This document shows, one piece after another, positions 7,645 to 14,922 of a DNA stretch of 25,236 nucleotides. A model generated the notes under the pieces. It was given only the letters and a program-made list of their open reading frames with translations. It made no database searches and was not told the origin of the DNA. Within the stretch, counting starts at the first letter, position 1, and every line of letters starts with the position of its first letter. Made by a program: the position numbers and the translations under genes. The stretch comes from an uncultured Oscillospiraceae bacterium (lineage in GTDB: Bacteria; Bacillota; Clostridia; Oscillospirales; Acutalibacteraceae), in contig UQHH01000039.1 of assembly GCA_900540865.1 (NCBI GenBank), positions 1 to 25,236 on the forward strand. The letters run 5' to 3'.

Positions 7645-8082
7645 TCATGATATTATGCCCTTTACCGCGTCGATTGCGAGGAAATACACCTGCTTGCCGA
7701 AGCCCGCAATCTGGCCTTTGCACACGGGCGCAATGACGGAGGTATGCCGGAACTCTTCCCTTGCGTGGATGTTCGACATATGCACCTCGATGAAAGGAAG
7801 CTGCGCGCAGGGAATCGCGTCGCGCAGCGCGTAGCTATAATGCGTAAGCGCGCCGGCGTTTATTATGGCGGCACAGTATTTACCGCGCGCCGCGTGAATT
7901 TGGTCGATTAAACCGCCCTCGTGGTTCGACTGGAAAACGTCCACTTCATAGCCGCGGCTGTTCCCATAGGCGATTACCTCTTCTTTTATACTTTCCGCCG
8001 TCTGCTGTCCGTATACGTTTTTCTCACGCACGCCAACCATGTTGAGGTTCGGTCCAAGCAGCAAAAGGATTTTATTGTTCAT
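7645..8082 (-). CDS. aroQ: Type II 3-dehydroquinate dehydratase
   Basis: A 145-residue type II dehydroquinase, the third step of the shikimate pathway (3-dehydroquinate to 3-dehydroshikimate), which normally forms a dodecamer. The conserved N-terminal block GPNLNMVGVRE leads to the catalytic Tyr24 (VYG). The substrate-binding residues N75-A-G-A-L-T-H81 and the catalytic His101 (FIEVHMSNIHAREEFRH) are present. The ATG has AAGGAGG 8 nt upstream. It follows the YqeG-family gene by 16 nt and precedes pepP, matching the Bacillus yqhS-yqhT-efp order. No other shikimate genes are nearby. Confidence 0.98.
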   Translation of the reverse strand: MNNKILLLLGPNLNMVGVREKNVYGQQTAESIKEEVIAYGNSRGYEVDVFQSNHEGGLIDQIHAARGKYCAAIINAGALTHYSYALRDAIPCAQLPFIEVHMSNIHAREEFRHTSVIAPVCKGQIAGFGKQVYFLAIDAVKGIIS

Positions 8083-8098
8083 GCTGTTTTCCTCCTTT

Positions 8099-8593
8099 TT
8101 AAAACGGTGCTTTCCTTGTTTCGATTCTTTTACGGAAGCCTTTCATCAAAAAGCGCCGGAACTTTACCGTGCCGCGCTCGTTTTCAAGGCTGACAGGGTC
8201 GACAAGCAGCGCTTTCAGCCCCAGGAGCTTTGCGCCCATAATATCGGTAAAAACCTGGTCGCCGACGACGAGGATTTCACCGTGCTTTGCATGCAGCCGC
8301 ATTTTAGCGCGCAGAAAGCCAAACGGGGAGGGCTTTAGGCAAAAGCTTACATACTCCGCGCCCAGCGCGTCGGAAAAAGGCTTTACCCTGCTCTTGAAAT
8401 TATTCGAGCACAAAACGACGCGCACACCGCGCTCCTTCATTTCACGCAGCCAGGCTTCTATGCCTTCATACGGCGCCGGCGCTCCGTAGGATTTAATTGT
8501 ATTGTCGATGTCGAGAAGGACATAACGCACGCGAAGCTTTGAAAGCATCTCGGCGTTTATGTCCGTTACCTTATGGGTATGGGCTGTTTTCAT
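8099..8593 (-). CDS. yqeG: YqeG family HAD-IIIA phosphatase
   Basis: A small HAD-superfamily hydrolase, 164 residues from the ATG at 8593. Motif I is LLDIDNT, with the nucleophile and acid aspartates at residues 28 and 30 of this form. Motif II is the VVLCSNN strand, motif III the conserved Lys in FCLKPSP, and motif IV GDQVFTD. The family is linked in Firmicutes to phosphatidylglycerophosphate phosphatase-like activity, though the substrate is not certain. A TTG 4 codons earlier (8605) would add MVEY. Neither start has a strong ribosome-binding site (AGG about 12 nt before the ATG), so the start is provisional. It begins just after the rpsU terminator with no clear promoter, so expression may depend on read-through. 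Confidence 0.9.
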   Translation of the reverse strand: MKTAHTHKVTDINAEMLSKLRVRYVLLDIDNTIKSYGAPAPYEGIEAWLREMKERGVRVVLCSNNFKSRVKPFSDALGAEYVSFCLKPSPFGFLRAKMRLHAKHGEILVVGDQVFTDIMGAKLLGLKALLVDPVSLENERGTVKFRRFLMKGFRKRIETRKAPF

Positions 8594-8619
8594 ATATTCT
8601 ACCAACCTGCCGGATATTC

Positions 8620-8647
8620 AAAAAAGCGGGCGCAATGCCCGCTTTTT
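8620..8647 (-). terminator. Intrinsic terminator after rpsU
   Basis: An 11-bp stem (AAAAAGCGGGC paired with GCCCGCTTTTT) with a 5-nt loop (ATTGC) is followed by a run of U on the minus-strand RNA. It starts 36 nt after the bS21 stop. The A/U symmetry would let it work on either strand. It separates the rpsU unit from yqeG. Confidence 0.9.
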
Positions 8648-8683
8648 CATTGGAGTCGTTTTCAATGCAGTTCAAGCGGTAAG

Positions 8684-8860
8684 TTATTTAAACTTACGCT
8701 TACGTGCCGCTTCAGACTTCTTCTTACGCTTGACGGAGGGCTTTTCATAAGCCTCTCTCTTGCGCACCTCAGCAATAACGCCGGCTCTTGCGCACTGCTT
8801 TTTAAACCTTCTCAAAGCGCTTTCAAGAGATTCGTTATCCTTGATTCTGACTTCTGACAT
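8684..8860 (-). CDS. rpsU: Small ribosomal subunit protein bS21
   Basis: A 58-codon gene read directly from the minus strand. It translates to MSEVRIKDNESLESALRRFK, continuing KKQCARAGVIAEVRKREAYE and ending KRKKKSEAARKRKFK, a full-length, highly basic bS21. bS21 binds the 30S subunit near the anti-Shine-Dalgarno end of 16S rRNA and helps initiation. The ATG has GGAGG 8 nt upstream. It is a single-gene unit with its own near-perfect promoter (8919-8948) and terminator (8620-8647), which suits a highly expressed ribosomal protein. In many clostridia it is a separate small gene near other translation genes. Confidence 0.97.
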   Translation of the reverse strand: MSEVRIKDNESLESALRRFKKQCARAGVIAEVRKREAYEKPSVKRKKKSEAARKRKFK

Positions 8861-8918
8861 CTATCTTCCCTCCCATCCGCCATCAGGCAGGGGTTACTTG
8901 CATCAAATTGCACTAATT

Positions 8919-8948
8919 ATTATACAATAAACATCTTCCAAATGTCAA
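8919..8948 (-). promoter_or_regulatory. Strong sigma-A promoter for rpsU
   Basis: Perfect TTGACA (8948-8943) and perfect TATAAT (8924-8919) on the minus strand, 18 bp apart. They lie in the 116-bp gap after the leuS stop, 58 bp before the bS21 ATG. It is the best promoter match in the window. The leader shows no obvious bS21-like autoregulatory structure by eye. Confidence 0.88.
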
Positions 8949-8976
8949 GACTAATGTGCATATTTCGACGGATTAT

Positions 8977-11394
8977 TTATTGTACTTGCTTAGCGACAAT
9001 ATTTACAAGCTTACCCTTGACGTAAATTTCCTTCATTATGTGAAGCCCGCTTAAAGCCGCGGCGGCCTTTTGGTCGGCTTTCGCGGCGGCAAGCGCCTGC
9101 TCGCTGGAGGCGTCGGCGGGAATGACAATGCGGGAACGAAGCTTTCCGTTAATCTGAACCGCGATTTCGACCGTATCTTCCCTGCATTTGCTTTCATCGT
9201 AAGACGGCCACTCCTGCTGCGCTACGATTCCTTCACCCAAAACACAAACCTTGAATACCTCTTCTGTCACATGCGGCGCAAAGGGATTTAACAGGATGGT
9301 GAAGATACGAAGCTCCTCTTTGTTGATAGAGCCCACGTTTGAAATATCGTTAATCAGCGCCATGAGCGCCGCGATAGCCGTATTGAATTTAATGTTCTCA
9401 ATGTCGTCCCCGACCTTCTTGATGGTCTTATGGAACGCGCTTTCGAGCTCAGGGCGGACAGCCTCTCCTTCTATAAGAATTGACTGAAGGTTCCAGTAGC
9501 GCTCAATGAAACGGCGGCAGCCCTTGATGCTCGACGGGTTCCACGGCGCGGCCTTTTCAAAATCGCCTATAAACATTTCATACATACGCATGGTATCCGC
9601 GCCGTATTCCTCGACGATGTCGTCAGGGTTTACGACGTTGCCCCTGGATTTGCTCATTTTTTCGCCGTTCTCACCGAGAATCATGCCGTGGCTCGTGCGC
9701 TTCTGGTACGGCTCCTTTGTCGGGACGATTCCCAAATCGTAAAGGAACTTGTGCCAGAACCTGCTGTAAAGGAGATGGAGCGTCGTGTGCTCCATGCCGC
9801 CGTTGTACCAGTCGACGGGCGACCAGTAATCGATGGCCTCCTTGGAGGCGAGCGCCTCTTTGTTGTGCGGGTCCATATAGCGCAGGTAGTACCAGGAGGA
9901 ACCCGCCCATTGGGGCATGGTATCCGTTTCCCTGTGTGCCTTCGCGCCGCACTTCGGGCAGGTTGTTTCAACCCAGTCCGTAATTTTTGCAAGCGGGGAT
10001 TCCCCGTTTTCCGTTGGCTCGTAGGAATCGACCATCGGAAGCTCGAGCGGCAGCTCGCTTTCGGGGAGCGGTACATAGCCGCACTTGTTACAGTGGACAA
10101 TCGGAATCGGCTCGCCCCAATAGCGCTGGCGGGAGAATACCCAGTCGCGCAGCTTGTAATTGACCTTGGCCTTGCCCCTGCCGTTCTCTGTCAGCCAATC
10201 GATTATTTTCACCTTTGCTTCCTCAACGCTCAAGCCGTCGAGGATACCGGAATTGACAAGCGCGCCCGTTTCGCAGTCGGTAAACGCTTCCTCCTGCACG
10301 CTGCCGCCTTTGACGACCTCAATAATCGGAAGATTAAACTTTTTGGCGAATTCCCAGTCACGCGTATCGTGCGCAGGTACCGCCATAATCGCGCCTGTTC
10401 CGTAGGATACGAGCACATAGTCGGAAATAAAAACCGGGATTTCCTTGTCGTTGACCGGATTGACGGCGTGGACGCCTTTTAAAAGCACGCCGGTTTTGAC
10501 CTTGGCGACCTCAGTACGCTCGAAGTCGGACTTCCTTGCCGCCTGCTCCTGGTAAGCGCGTACCTCGTCCATATTTTTAATCGAGCCCTTCCACTTTTCA
10601 ATCAGCGGGTGCTCAGGCGATATTACCATATATGTAGCGCCGAACAGCGTGTCGGGCCGGGTCGTGTAAATTGTCAGCTTATCGCCGGAGGAGGTGTCGA
10701 AATCGACCTCCGCGCCGGTCGAGCGACCTATCCAGTTTTTCTGCTGCGCCTTGACGCGGTCTGGGTAATCGACAAGGTCGAGGTCGTCAATCAGCCGGTC
10801 AGCGTATTCGGTGATTTTCAGCATCCACTGGGACTTAACCTTGCGCACGACCTCGCTGCCGCAGCGCTCGCATACGCCGTTTACCACCTCTTCGTTCGCA
10901 AGCACGCATTTGCAGGACGTGCACCAGTTGACCGCCATTTCCTTTTTATAGGCAAGCCCTTTTTTGAACAGCTGGAGAAAAATCCACTGCGTCCATTTGA
11001 AATATTCCGGGTCAGTGGTGTTGATTTCCCTGCTCCAGTCGAACGAAATACCGAGCGACTGGATTTGCTGCTTAAAGCGGGCGATGTTCTGCTTTGTAAC
11101 GATTTCCGGATGGATATGGTTTTTAATCGCATAATTTTCAGTAGGCAGCCCGAACGCGTCCCAGCCGATTGGATACAGTACGTTATAGCCCTGCAGCCTG
11201 CGTTTCCTCGCGACGGTGTCGAGCGCCGTATACGGGCGCGGATGCCCGACATGAAGGCCCTGTCCCGACGGGTACGGGAATTCAATCAGGGCGAAGAACT
11301 TCTTTTTACCGGAATTCGGCTGCGCGTGGAACACGCCCTTCTCTTCCCAGGTTTTCTGCCATTTCGGTTCTACTGCTTTGTGGTCGTATTTCAA
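8977..11394 (-). CDS. leuS: Leucyl-tRNA synthetase
   Basis: An 805-residue class Ia synthetase that charges tRNA-Leu, close in length to Bacillus LeuRS. The HIGH-type motif is HVGH (residues 48-51) and the KMSKS loop is near residue 580. The Zn-finger insertion has CTSC...CERC near 165. The CP1 editing domain is present (TTRPDTLFGATYMVISPEH), so post-transfer editing should work. The start is TTG at 11394, supported by AGGAGG 8 nt upstream and by the family N-terminus (YDHKAVEPKWQ). It follows rsfS by 81 nt, a gap holding a GC-rich hairpin. No T-box leader is present: the gap is too short and shows no specifier or antiterminator layout. Confidence 0.98.
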   Translation of the reverse strand: MKYDHKAVEPKWQKTWEEKGVFHAQPNSGKKKFFALIEFPYPSGQGLHVGHPRPYTALDTVARKRRLQGYNVLYPIGWDAFGLPTENYAIKNHIHPEIVTKQNIARFKQQIQSLGISFDWSREINTTDPEYFKWTQWIFLQLFKKGLAYKKEMAVNWCTSCKCVLANEEVVNGVCERCGSEVVRKVKSQWMLKITEYADRLIDDLDLVDYPDRVKAQQKNWIGRSTGAEVDFDTSSGDKLTIYTTRPDTLFGATYMVISPEHPLIEKWKGSIKNMDEVRAYQEQAARKSDFERTEVAKVKTGVLLKGVHAVNPVNDKEIPVFISDYVLVSYGTGAIMAVPAHDTRDWEFAKKFNLPIIEVVKGGSVQEEAFTDCETGALVNSGILDGLSVEEAKVKIIDWLTENGRGKAKVNYKLRDWVFSRQRYWGEPIPIVHCNKCGYVPLPESELPLELPMVDSYEPTENGESPLAKITDWVETTCPKCGAKAHRETDTMPQWAGSSWYYLRYMDPHNKEALASKEAIDYWSPVDWYNGGMEHTTLHLLYSRFWHKFLYDLGIVPTKEPYQKRTSHGMILGENGEKMSKSRGNVVNPDDIVEEYGADTMRMYEMFIGDFEKAAPWNPSSIKGCRRFIERYWNLQSILIEGEAVRPELESAFHKTIKKVGDDIENIKFNTAIAALMALINDISNVGSINKEELRIFTILLNPFAPHVTEEVFKVCVLGEGIVAQQEWPSYDESKCREDTVEIAVQINGKLRSRIVIPADASSEQALAAAKADQKAAAALSGLHIMKEIYVKGKLVNIVAKQVQ

Positions 11395-11433
11395 AACCTT
11401 TCCCTCCTGAAAATCATACGATTAAAAGATAAT

Positions 11434-11463
11434 CCGCCCCCTGCCTGTAAGGACACAGGGCGG
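11434..11463 (-). terminator. GC-rich hairpin between rsfS and leuS, possible weak terminator
   Basis: Minus-strand RNA from 11463 to 11434 can fold with outer CCGCCC/GGGCGG pairing, or with an inner CCTGT/ACAGG stem (6-nt loop) plus outer CCGC/GCGG. It begins 12 nt after the rsfS stop and is followed by AUUAUCUUUU, a poor U tract. It may be a weak terminator, an attenuator or a processing or stability element. No promoter is evident between it and leuS, so full termination is unlikely. Confidence 0.42.
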
Positions 11464-11475
11464 AACAAAATTTAT

Positions 11476-11826
11476 TTACGCAAGCTCCGGCAAATCGATG
11501 GTTTCGCCATCCTGCCAGAGGCGCTCGAGGTCATAATACTGCCTAGCCTCGTCAGAGAATACATGAATAATAACGTCGACGTAGTCAAGCAGAATCCAGC
11601 TATTCGAGCGGTAGCCCTCAATATGGCTGACGGAAACGCCCGCTTCGCTCAATTTTTCCTCCACCTCGTCCGACAGCGCCTTCACGTGCGTGCTGTTATT
11701 ACCGGTCGCGATTACCATATAATCCGCAAGGACAGAAACGTCCGTAATTTTTATGACTTTTATTTTTTCACCTTTTTTGCCGTCGAGCGCGATTGCCGCG
11801 CATTTCGCGGTTTCCAATGCTGTCAA
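11476..11826 (-). CDS. rsfS: Ribosome silencing factor RsfS
   Basis: A 116-residue RsfS/YbeB/Iojap-family protein. It binds uL14 on the 50S subunit and blocks subunit joining, lowering translation in starvation. Conserved features are the VIKITDVSVLADYMVIATG strand region, HVKALSDEVEEKL, the EGYRSNSWILLDYVDVIIHVF core and the C-terminal YYDLERLW. The start is TTG, overlapping the yqeK stop by 4 nt (TTGA), with AGGAGGG 6 nt upstream. The overlap implies translational coupling to yqeK. A yqeK-rsfS pairing next to nadD is common in Firmicutes. Confidence 0.96.
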   Translation of the reverse strand: MTALETAKCAAIALDGKKGEKIKVIKITDVSVLADYMVIATGNNSTHVKALSDEVEEKLSEAGVSVSHIEGYRSNSWILLDYVDVIIHVFSDEARQYYDLERLWQDGETIDLPELA

Positions 11827-12413
11827 AGAAGTCCCTCCTGTTGTCTTTTTAATCTGCTCAAAACAATTTGATTATACGCCGCCAGTGTGTTCGGGTCAAC
11901 CGCCAGGCCGCGCTTTGCCAAATCCGCAATCGAAAAGGACAGCCCGAACAGCATCGCTTCCTCCAGGCTCTCATTCGATTTTTGGCGCATAAGCTCTACG
12001 CCGTCGTAGTCGCGCTCCTCGCCCGTAAAATCGGCGACGAATATGACCTTTTCCAGTAACGACATCTGCGCGCGCCCCGTCGTGTGAAAACGAACGGCGC
12101 TTACGATGTCGGGGTCTGTCACGCTCAGCTGCATCCTGATATACGCGGCGCCGGATATTGCATGCCACAGCTTCGGCGATACCTTCTGCACTTCGCTGAG
12201 TATTATACCAGACGCCTTAATCAATTTCAACTGCTCCGGCGGCGGCGTTTCCTTTGTAACGTCGTGCAAAAGCCCCGCGACCTCCGCCTTTTTAACGTCC
12301 GCGCCATAAAGCTTTGCAAGGCGCACCGCTTCCTTCGCTACATTGAGCGAATGGATGTAGCGCTTCTCGCCCATACGTGATTTGATGAGTCTCTTGTAAT
12401 CCTCGATGAACAC
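11823..12413 (-). CDS. yqeK: HD-domain Ap4A hydrolase YqeK (symmetrical bis(5'-nucleosyl)-tetraphosphatase)
   Basis: An HD-superfamily phosphohydrolase, 196 residues from the chosen start. Family members split Ap4A symmetrically into ADP. Metal-binding residues can be placed at H21 (YIHSLNVA), H50-D51 (LLHDVTK), H84 (LWHAISG), H110 (RFHTTG) and D128 (FVADFTG). I choose GTG at 12413 because AAGGAG (12427-12422) lies 8 nt before it. An earlier GTG at 12422, which would add three residues and overlap nadD by 4 nt, has that same Shine-Dalgarno on top of the codon. The family N-terminus (IEDYKRLIKSRM) fits the shorter form. It lies between nadD and rsfS in one transcription unit. Confidence 0.93.
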   Translation of the reverse strand: MFIEDYKRLIKSRMGEKRYIHSLNVAKEAVRLAKLYGADVKKAEVAGLLHDVTKETPPPEQLKLIKASGIILSEVQKVSPKLWHAISGAAYIRMQLSVTDPDIVSAVRFHTTGRAQMSLLEKVIFVADFTGEERDYDGVELMRQKSNESLEEAMLFGLSFSIADLAKRGLAVDPNTLAAYNQIVLSRLKRQQEGLL

Positions 12414-12418
12414 AGAAA

Positions 12419-13033
12419 TCACTCCTTGTAAAGGCCGTTTGTCCTGATATATTCCGCAACGCCAACCCCCGTAAGCGGAGCGGCATCGCCGCCGGAAGCC
12501 GCAGCCTGCCTGATGGTACTCGAAGATACCTGCATAATCGGTTCTTTGAGCACCTCACACCGAGCGCCGAGCGTTTTTAAAAATTTTGCGTGTTCCATCA
12601 GCGTTTCCCTGCCCGCGCCGCCGCGCGGGGCAGTGCAGATGGTTGCGAGCGAAAAAATCGTTTCAGGCTCCCGCCAATCCTGAAGCGTTAAGAACATATC
12701 GGCGCCGGTTATCAGGTAAAGCTGCGCTTTGGGGTACAGCTCCTTTAAGCTCCTGAGCGTATCGGCCGTATAGCTTTTACCGCCGCGCTCAAGCTCAAGC
12801 CTGCACGCCTCTATTTTATCATGCCCCCGCGCCGCAATTTGACACATATTGAAACGGTCCTGCGCAGAAGCAAGCTGCAGGGCCTCCTTGTGCGGCGGGA
12901 CGGACGCCGGCATCAATAAAACGCGGTCAAGACCTAAAGATGAAATAAACGCCTGCGCCAAGCCGATATGCCCCAGATGTATGGGGTTGAACGTACCGCC
13001 GAGCACTCCGAGCTTTTTTAAACCGCTGTTCAT
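12419..13033 (-). CDS. nadD: Nicotinate-nucleotide adenylyltransferase
   Basis: A 204-residue NadD that adenylates nicotinate mononucleotide to deamido-NAD, an essential step of NAD synthesis. It has the nucleotidyltransferase signature GGTFNPIHLGH (12-22), the second conserved block PPHK near 47-50, ITGADMF, and the C-terminal SSSTIRQ (ISSTxIR) motif. The ATG overlaps the yhbY stop by 4 nt (ATGA), so translation is probably coupled. The yhbY-nadD-yqeK-rsfS order is a conserved Firmicute arrangement. Confidence 0.97.
   Translation of the reverse strand: MNSGLKKLGVLGGTFNPIHLGHIGLAQAFISSLGLDRVLLMPASVPPHKEALQLASAQDRFNMCQIAARGHDKIEACRLELERGGKSYTADTLRSLKELYPKAQLYLITGADMFLTLQDWREPETIFSLATICTAPRGGAGRETLMEHAKFLKTLGARCEVLKEPIMQVSSSTIRQAAASGGDAAPLTGVGVAEYIRTNGLYKE
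12422..12427 (-). promoter_or_regulatory. Ribosome-binding site that sets the yqeK start
   Basis: AAGGAG on the minus strand, inside the last codons of nadD. Its last G is the first base of the upstream GTG (12422-12420), so it cannot serve that codon. It is 8 nt from the GTG at 12413, which it fits well. Confidence 0.7.
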
Positions 13034-13335
13034 GCGCGGCTTGCTTTCGGCAGCTCAATTTTTGGCTCCTTGCGGTTTTTGCGGTAGAGCACAAATTTAC
13101 TGCCGATTACCTGTACGACGTCCGCGTTTACCGCCTGCGCGATTTCCTGCGCCGCGTCGCGCGCCGTCTGTCCGGCAGATTCAAGCACCTTGCCTTTAAT
13201 CAGCTCGCGCGCCGTGAGCGCGTCGTCCGCCTGATTGATAATTTGGCCGTTCATGCCGCCCTTGCCCACCATGACGATGGTATCGATTGTGTTTGCAAGG
13301 CCGCGCAGGTACGCCCGCTGTTTGCTGTTGAGCAT
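13030..13335 (-). CDS. yhbY: RNA-binding protein YhbY (CRM domain)
   Basis: A 101-residue CRS1/YhbY (CRM) domain protein, a KH-like RNA-binding fold found on pre-50S particles and linked to ribosome assembly. The N-terminus LNSKQRAYLRGLAN and the loop VMVGKGG (GKGG at 24-27) are typical; LIKGKVLES and the VVQVIGSKFVLYRKN strand follow. The start is ATG at 13335, with GGAGG 6 nt upstream. An upstream in-frame ATG at 13374 lies within rdgB and lacks family similarity. It overlaps nadD by 4 nt and follows rdgB by 16 nt. Confidence 0.95.
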   Translation of the reverse strand: MLNSKQRAYLRGLANTIDTIVMVGKGGMNGQIINQADDALTARELIKGKVLESAGQTARDAAQEIAQAVNADVVQVIGSKFVLYRKNRKEPKIELPKASRA

Positions 13336-13351
13336 ATAATTCCTCCGTATA

Positions 13352-13951
13352 TTAAATGGAATAGTATTTTTCAAGTTCCGCTTTCAAGGCGCGCAGGGCG
13401 TTTCCCCTGTGGCTTACCGCGTCCTTTTCCTCCGCCGACAGCTGCGCGTAGCTTTTGCCGCTGTCCACCAGGAAAACTGGGTCGTAGCCAAAGCCGCCCT
13501 CTCCGAACGGTTCAAACGCGATTTTTCCGCCGCACGTTCCAAACACCTCGAGCATTGTGCCGTCCTGTAAAATACAGCAGATGGCGCTTGCAAACGAAGC
13601 GGTGCGCTTTTCCATCGGAACGTCCTTGAGCTCGCCCAAAAGCTTGTAGATTTTATCGAGGTCGCTCGCGCCCTCCCCGCCGTAGCGTGCGGAATAAACG
13701 CCCGGGCGGCCTCCAAGCGCGTCGACCATCAGCCCGGAATCATCCGCGACGCTCGGCATGCCGGTGCTTTCAAAAGCCGCCAGCGCCTTGAGCCGCGCGT
13801 TTTCCTGAAAGGTCGTGCCGGTTTCTTCTACCTCATCGAGCGTAAAGCCCGCCTGCTTTGCCGTCTTTGCCGTGATGCCGAGCGGGTTTAAAATGCGCTC
13901 CAGCTCCTTTATCTTTTTGGGGTTATTGGACGCGATAATAAATGTTTCCAT
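13352..13951 (-). CDS. rdgB: XTP/dITP diphosphatase (RdgB/HAM1)
   Basis: A 199-residue non-canonical purine NTP pyrophosphatase that removes dITP, XTP and ITP from the nucleotide pool, so limiting mutagenic incorporation. Motifs present are SNNPKKIKEL at the N-terminus, the acidic SVADDSGL (67-74), the substrate loop GFGYDPVF and the C-terminal SHRGNALRAL. The ATG has GAGGT 6 nt upstream, overlapping the ftsY stop. It follows ftsY by 9 nt and precedes yhbY by 16 nt. Confidence 0.97.
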   Translation of the reverse strand: METFIIASNNPKKIKELERILNPLGITAKTAKQAGFTLDEVEETGTTFQENARLKALAAFESTGMPSVADDSGLMVDALGGRPGVYSARYGGEGASDLDKIYKLLGELKDVPMEKRTASFASAICCILQDGTMLEVFGTCGGKIAFEPFGEGGFGYDPVFLVDSGKSYAQLSAEEKDAVSHRGNALRALKAELEKYYSI

Positions 13952-13960
13952 ATGGGTACC

Positions 13961-14884
13961 TCAATAAGAGTCTTTTTCGTGGTCGAACAGCGCTTTTGAG
14001 AAGTCCCGCGCGTCAAACGGCTGTAAATCGTCGATTTGCTCGCCCACGCCGATATATTTGACCGGGACGTCGAGCTCTTCCTTAATGGAAAGCACCACGC
14101 CGCCCTTTGCCGTACCGTCGAGCTTCGTCAATACAATGCCGGTAATACCCGCCGCGTTTTTAAATTCGCGCGCCTGGTTGACGGCGTTCTGCCCCGTGGT
14201 CGCGTCTAAGACCAGCAGGATTTCCTTGTCGGCGTCCGGCAGCTCCCTGTCGATAATCCTGCCGATTTTCGCAAGCTCGTCCATCAGGTGCTTTTTATTG
14301 TGCAGCCTGCCTGCCGTGTCGCAGATAATGACGTCGGCGTTTTTCGCCTTTGCTGAGGAAATCGCGTCGAACACGACCGCCGCGGGGTCGGAGCCTTCGT
14401 TTTGCTTGACGATTTCACATTTGCTCCTTTGCGCCCAAATTTCCAGCTGGTCGATTGCCGCGGCGCGGAAGGTATCCGCCGCCGCAAGCAGGACCTTTTT
14501 GCCGTCCTGCCGCAAATTGTTTGCAAGCTTGCCGATGGTCGTCGTCTTGCCAACGCCGTTTACGCCGATGACTAGAATAATCGACGGCTTTGAATCGAGC
14601 TTAAGCTGTTCGCCGCCCGTAAGCAGCTCCGCGACGATTTCTGAAAGAAGCCTGTGGATTTCATTCGGGTCGGTCACGCCTTCTTTTTTGACACGCTCGC
14701 GCAGAAGCTCTGTAATTCGCTGTGAGGTGTGGATTCCCACATCCCCCATGACGAGCAGCTCCTCGAGCTCTTCAAACAGCTCCTCGTCTATTTTGGTAAA
14801 GGACTTGAGCATCGTGTCGATTTGCCCGACGACGGAATCCCTCGTCTTTTTAAGCCCCTCTTTTATTTTGCTGAAAAATCCCAT
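13961..14884 (-). CDS. ftsY: Signal recognition particle receptor FtsY
   Basis: A 307-residue SRP GTPase that docks the Ffh-ribosome complex at the membrane translocon. The N domain (1-90) has the amphipathic basic start MGFFSKIKEGLKK, which can act as the membrane-targeting helix; the long acidic A domain of enterobacterial FtsY is absent, as usual in Firmicutes. The G domain has G1 GVNGVGKT (107-114), DTAGRLH (G3) and TKLDGTAKGG (G4 and closing loop). ATG start with an AGGAAGG-type ribosome-binding site 8 nt upstream. It follows smc by 38 nt, a conserved pair. Confidence 0.98.
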   Translation of the reverse strand: MGFFSKIKEGLKKTRDSVVGQIDTMLKSFTKIDEELFEELEELLVMGDVGIHTSQRITELLRERVKKEGVTDPNEIHRLLSEIVAELLTGGEQLKLDSKPSIILVIGVNGVGKTTTIGKLANNLRQDGKKVLLAAADTFRAAAIDQLEIWAQRSKCEIVKQNEGSDPAAVVFDAISSAKAKNADVIICDTAGRLHNKKHLMDELAKIGRIIDRELPDADKEILLVLDATTGQNAVNQAREFKNAAGITGIVLTKLDGTAKGGVVLSIKEELDVPVKYIGVGEQIDDLQPFDARDFSKALFDHEKDSY

Positions 14885-14922
14885 TGGTTTTGCCTTCCTT
14901 TATCTTCCTGATTGTCCCTGAT

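Noticed and set aside
9688..10482. 264-codon plus-strand open frame opposite leuS
   Set aside because: Fully inside the coding core of leuS, with no recognisable domain.
11391..11417. Eight-codon open frame (MIFRRERF) ending across the leuS start, as a leader peptide
   Set aside because: No ribosome-binding site precedes it, it has no Leu codons, and it includes the leuS Shine-Dalgarno by chance.
11395..11475. T-box riboswitch for leuS
   Set aside because: Only 81 nt are available and no T-box sequence, specifier loop or antiterminator is visible.
10609..11871. 420-codon open frame on the plus strand, opposite leuS and rsfS
   Set aside because: It is a shadow of the codon bias of leuS. It has no family similarity I recognise and spans two real genes and their gap.
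14058..14921. 287-codon plus-strand open frame opposite ftsY
   Set aside because: It mirrors a GTPase gene with all motifs intact; the serine-rich translation is typical of antisense frames.
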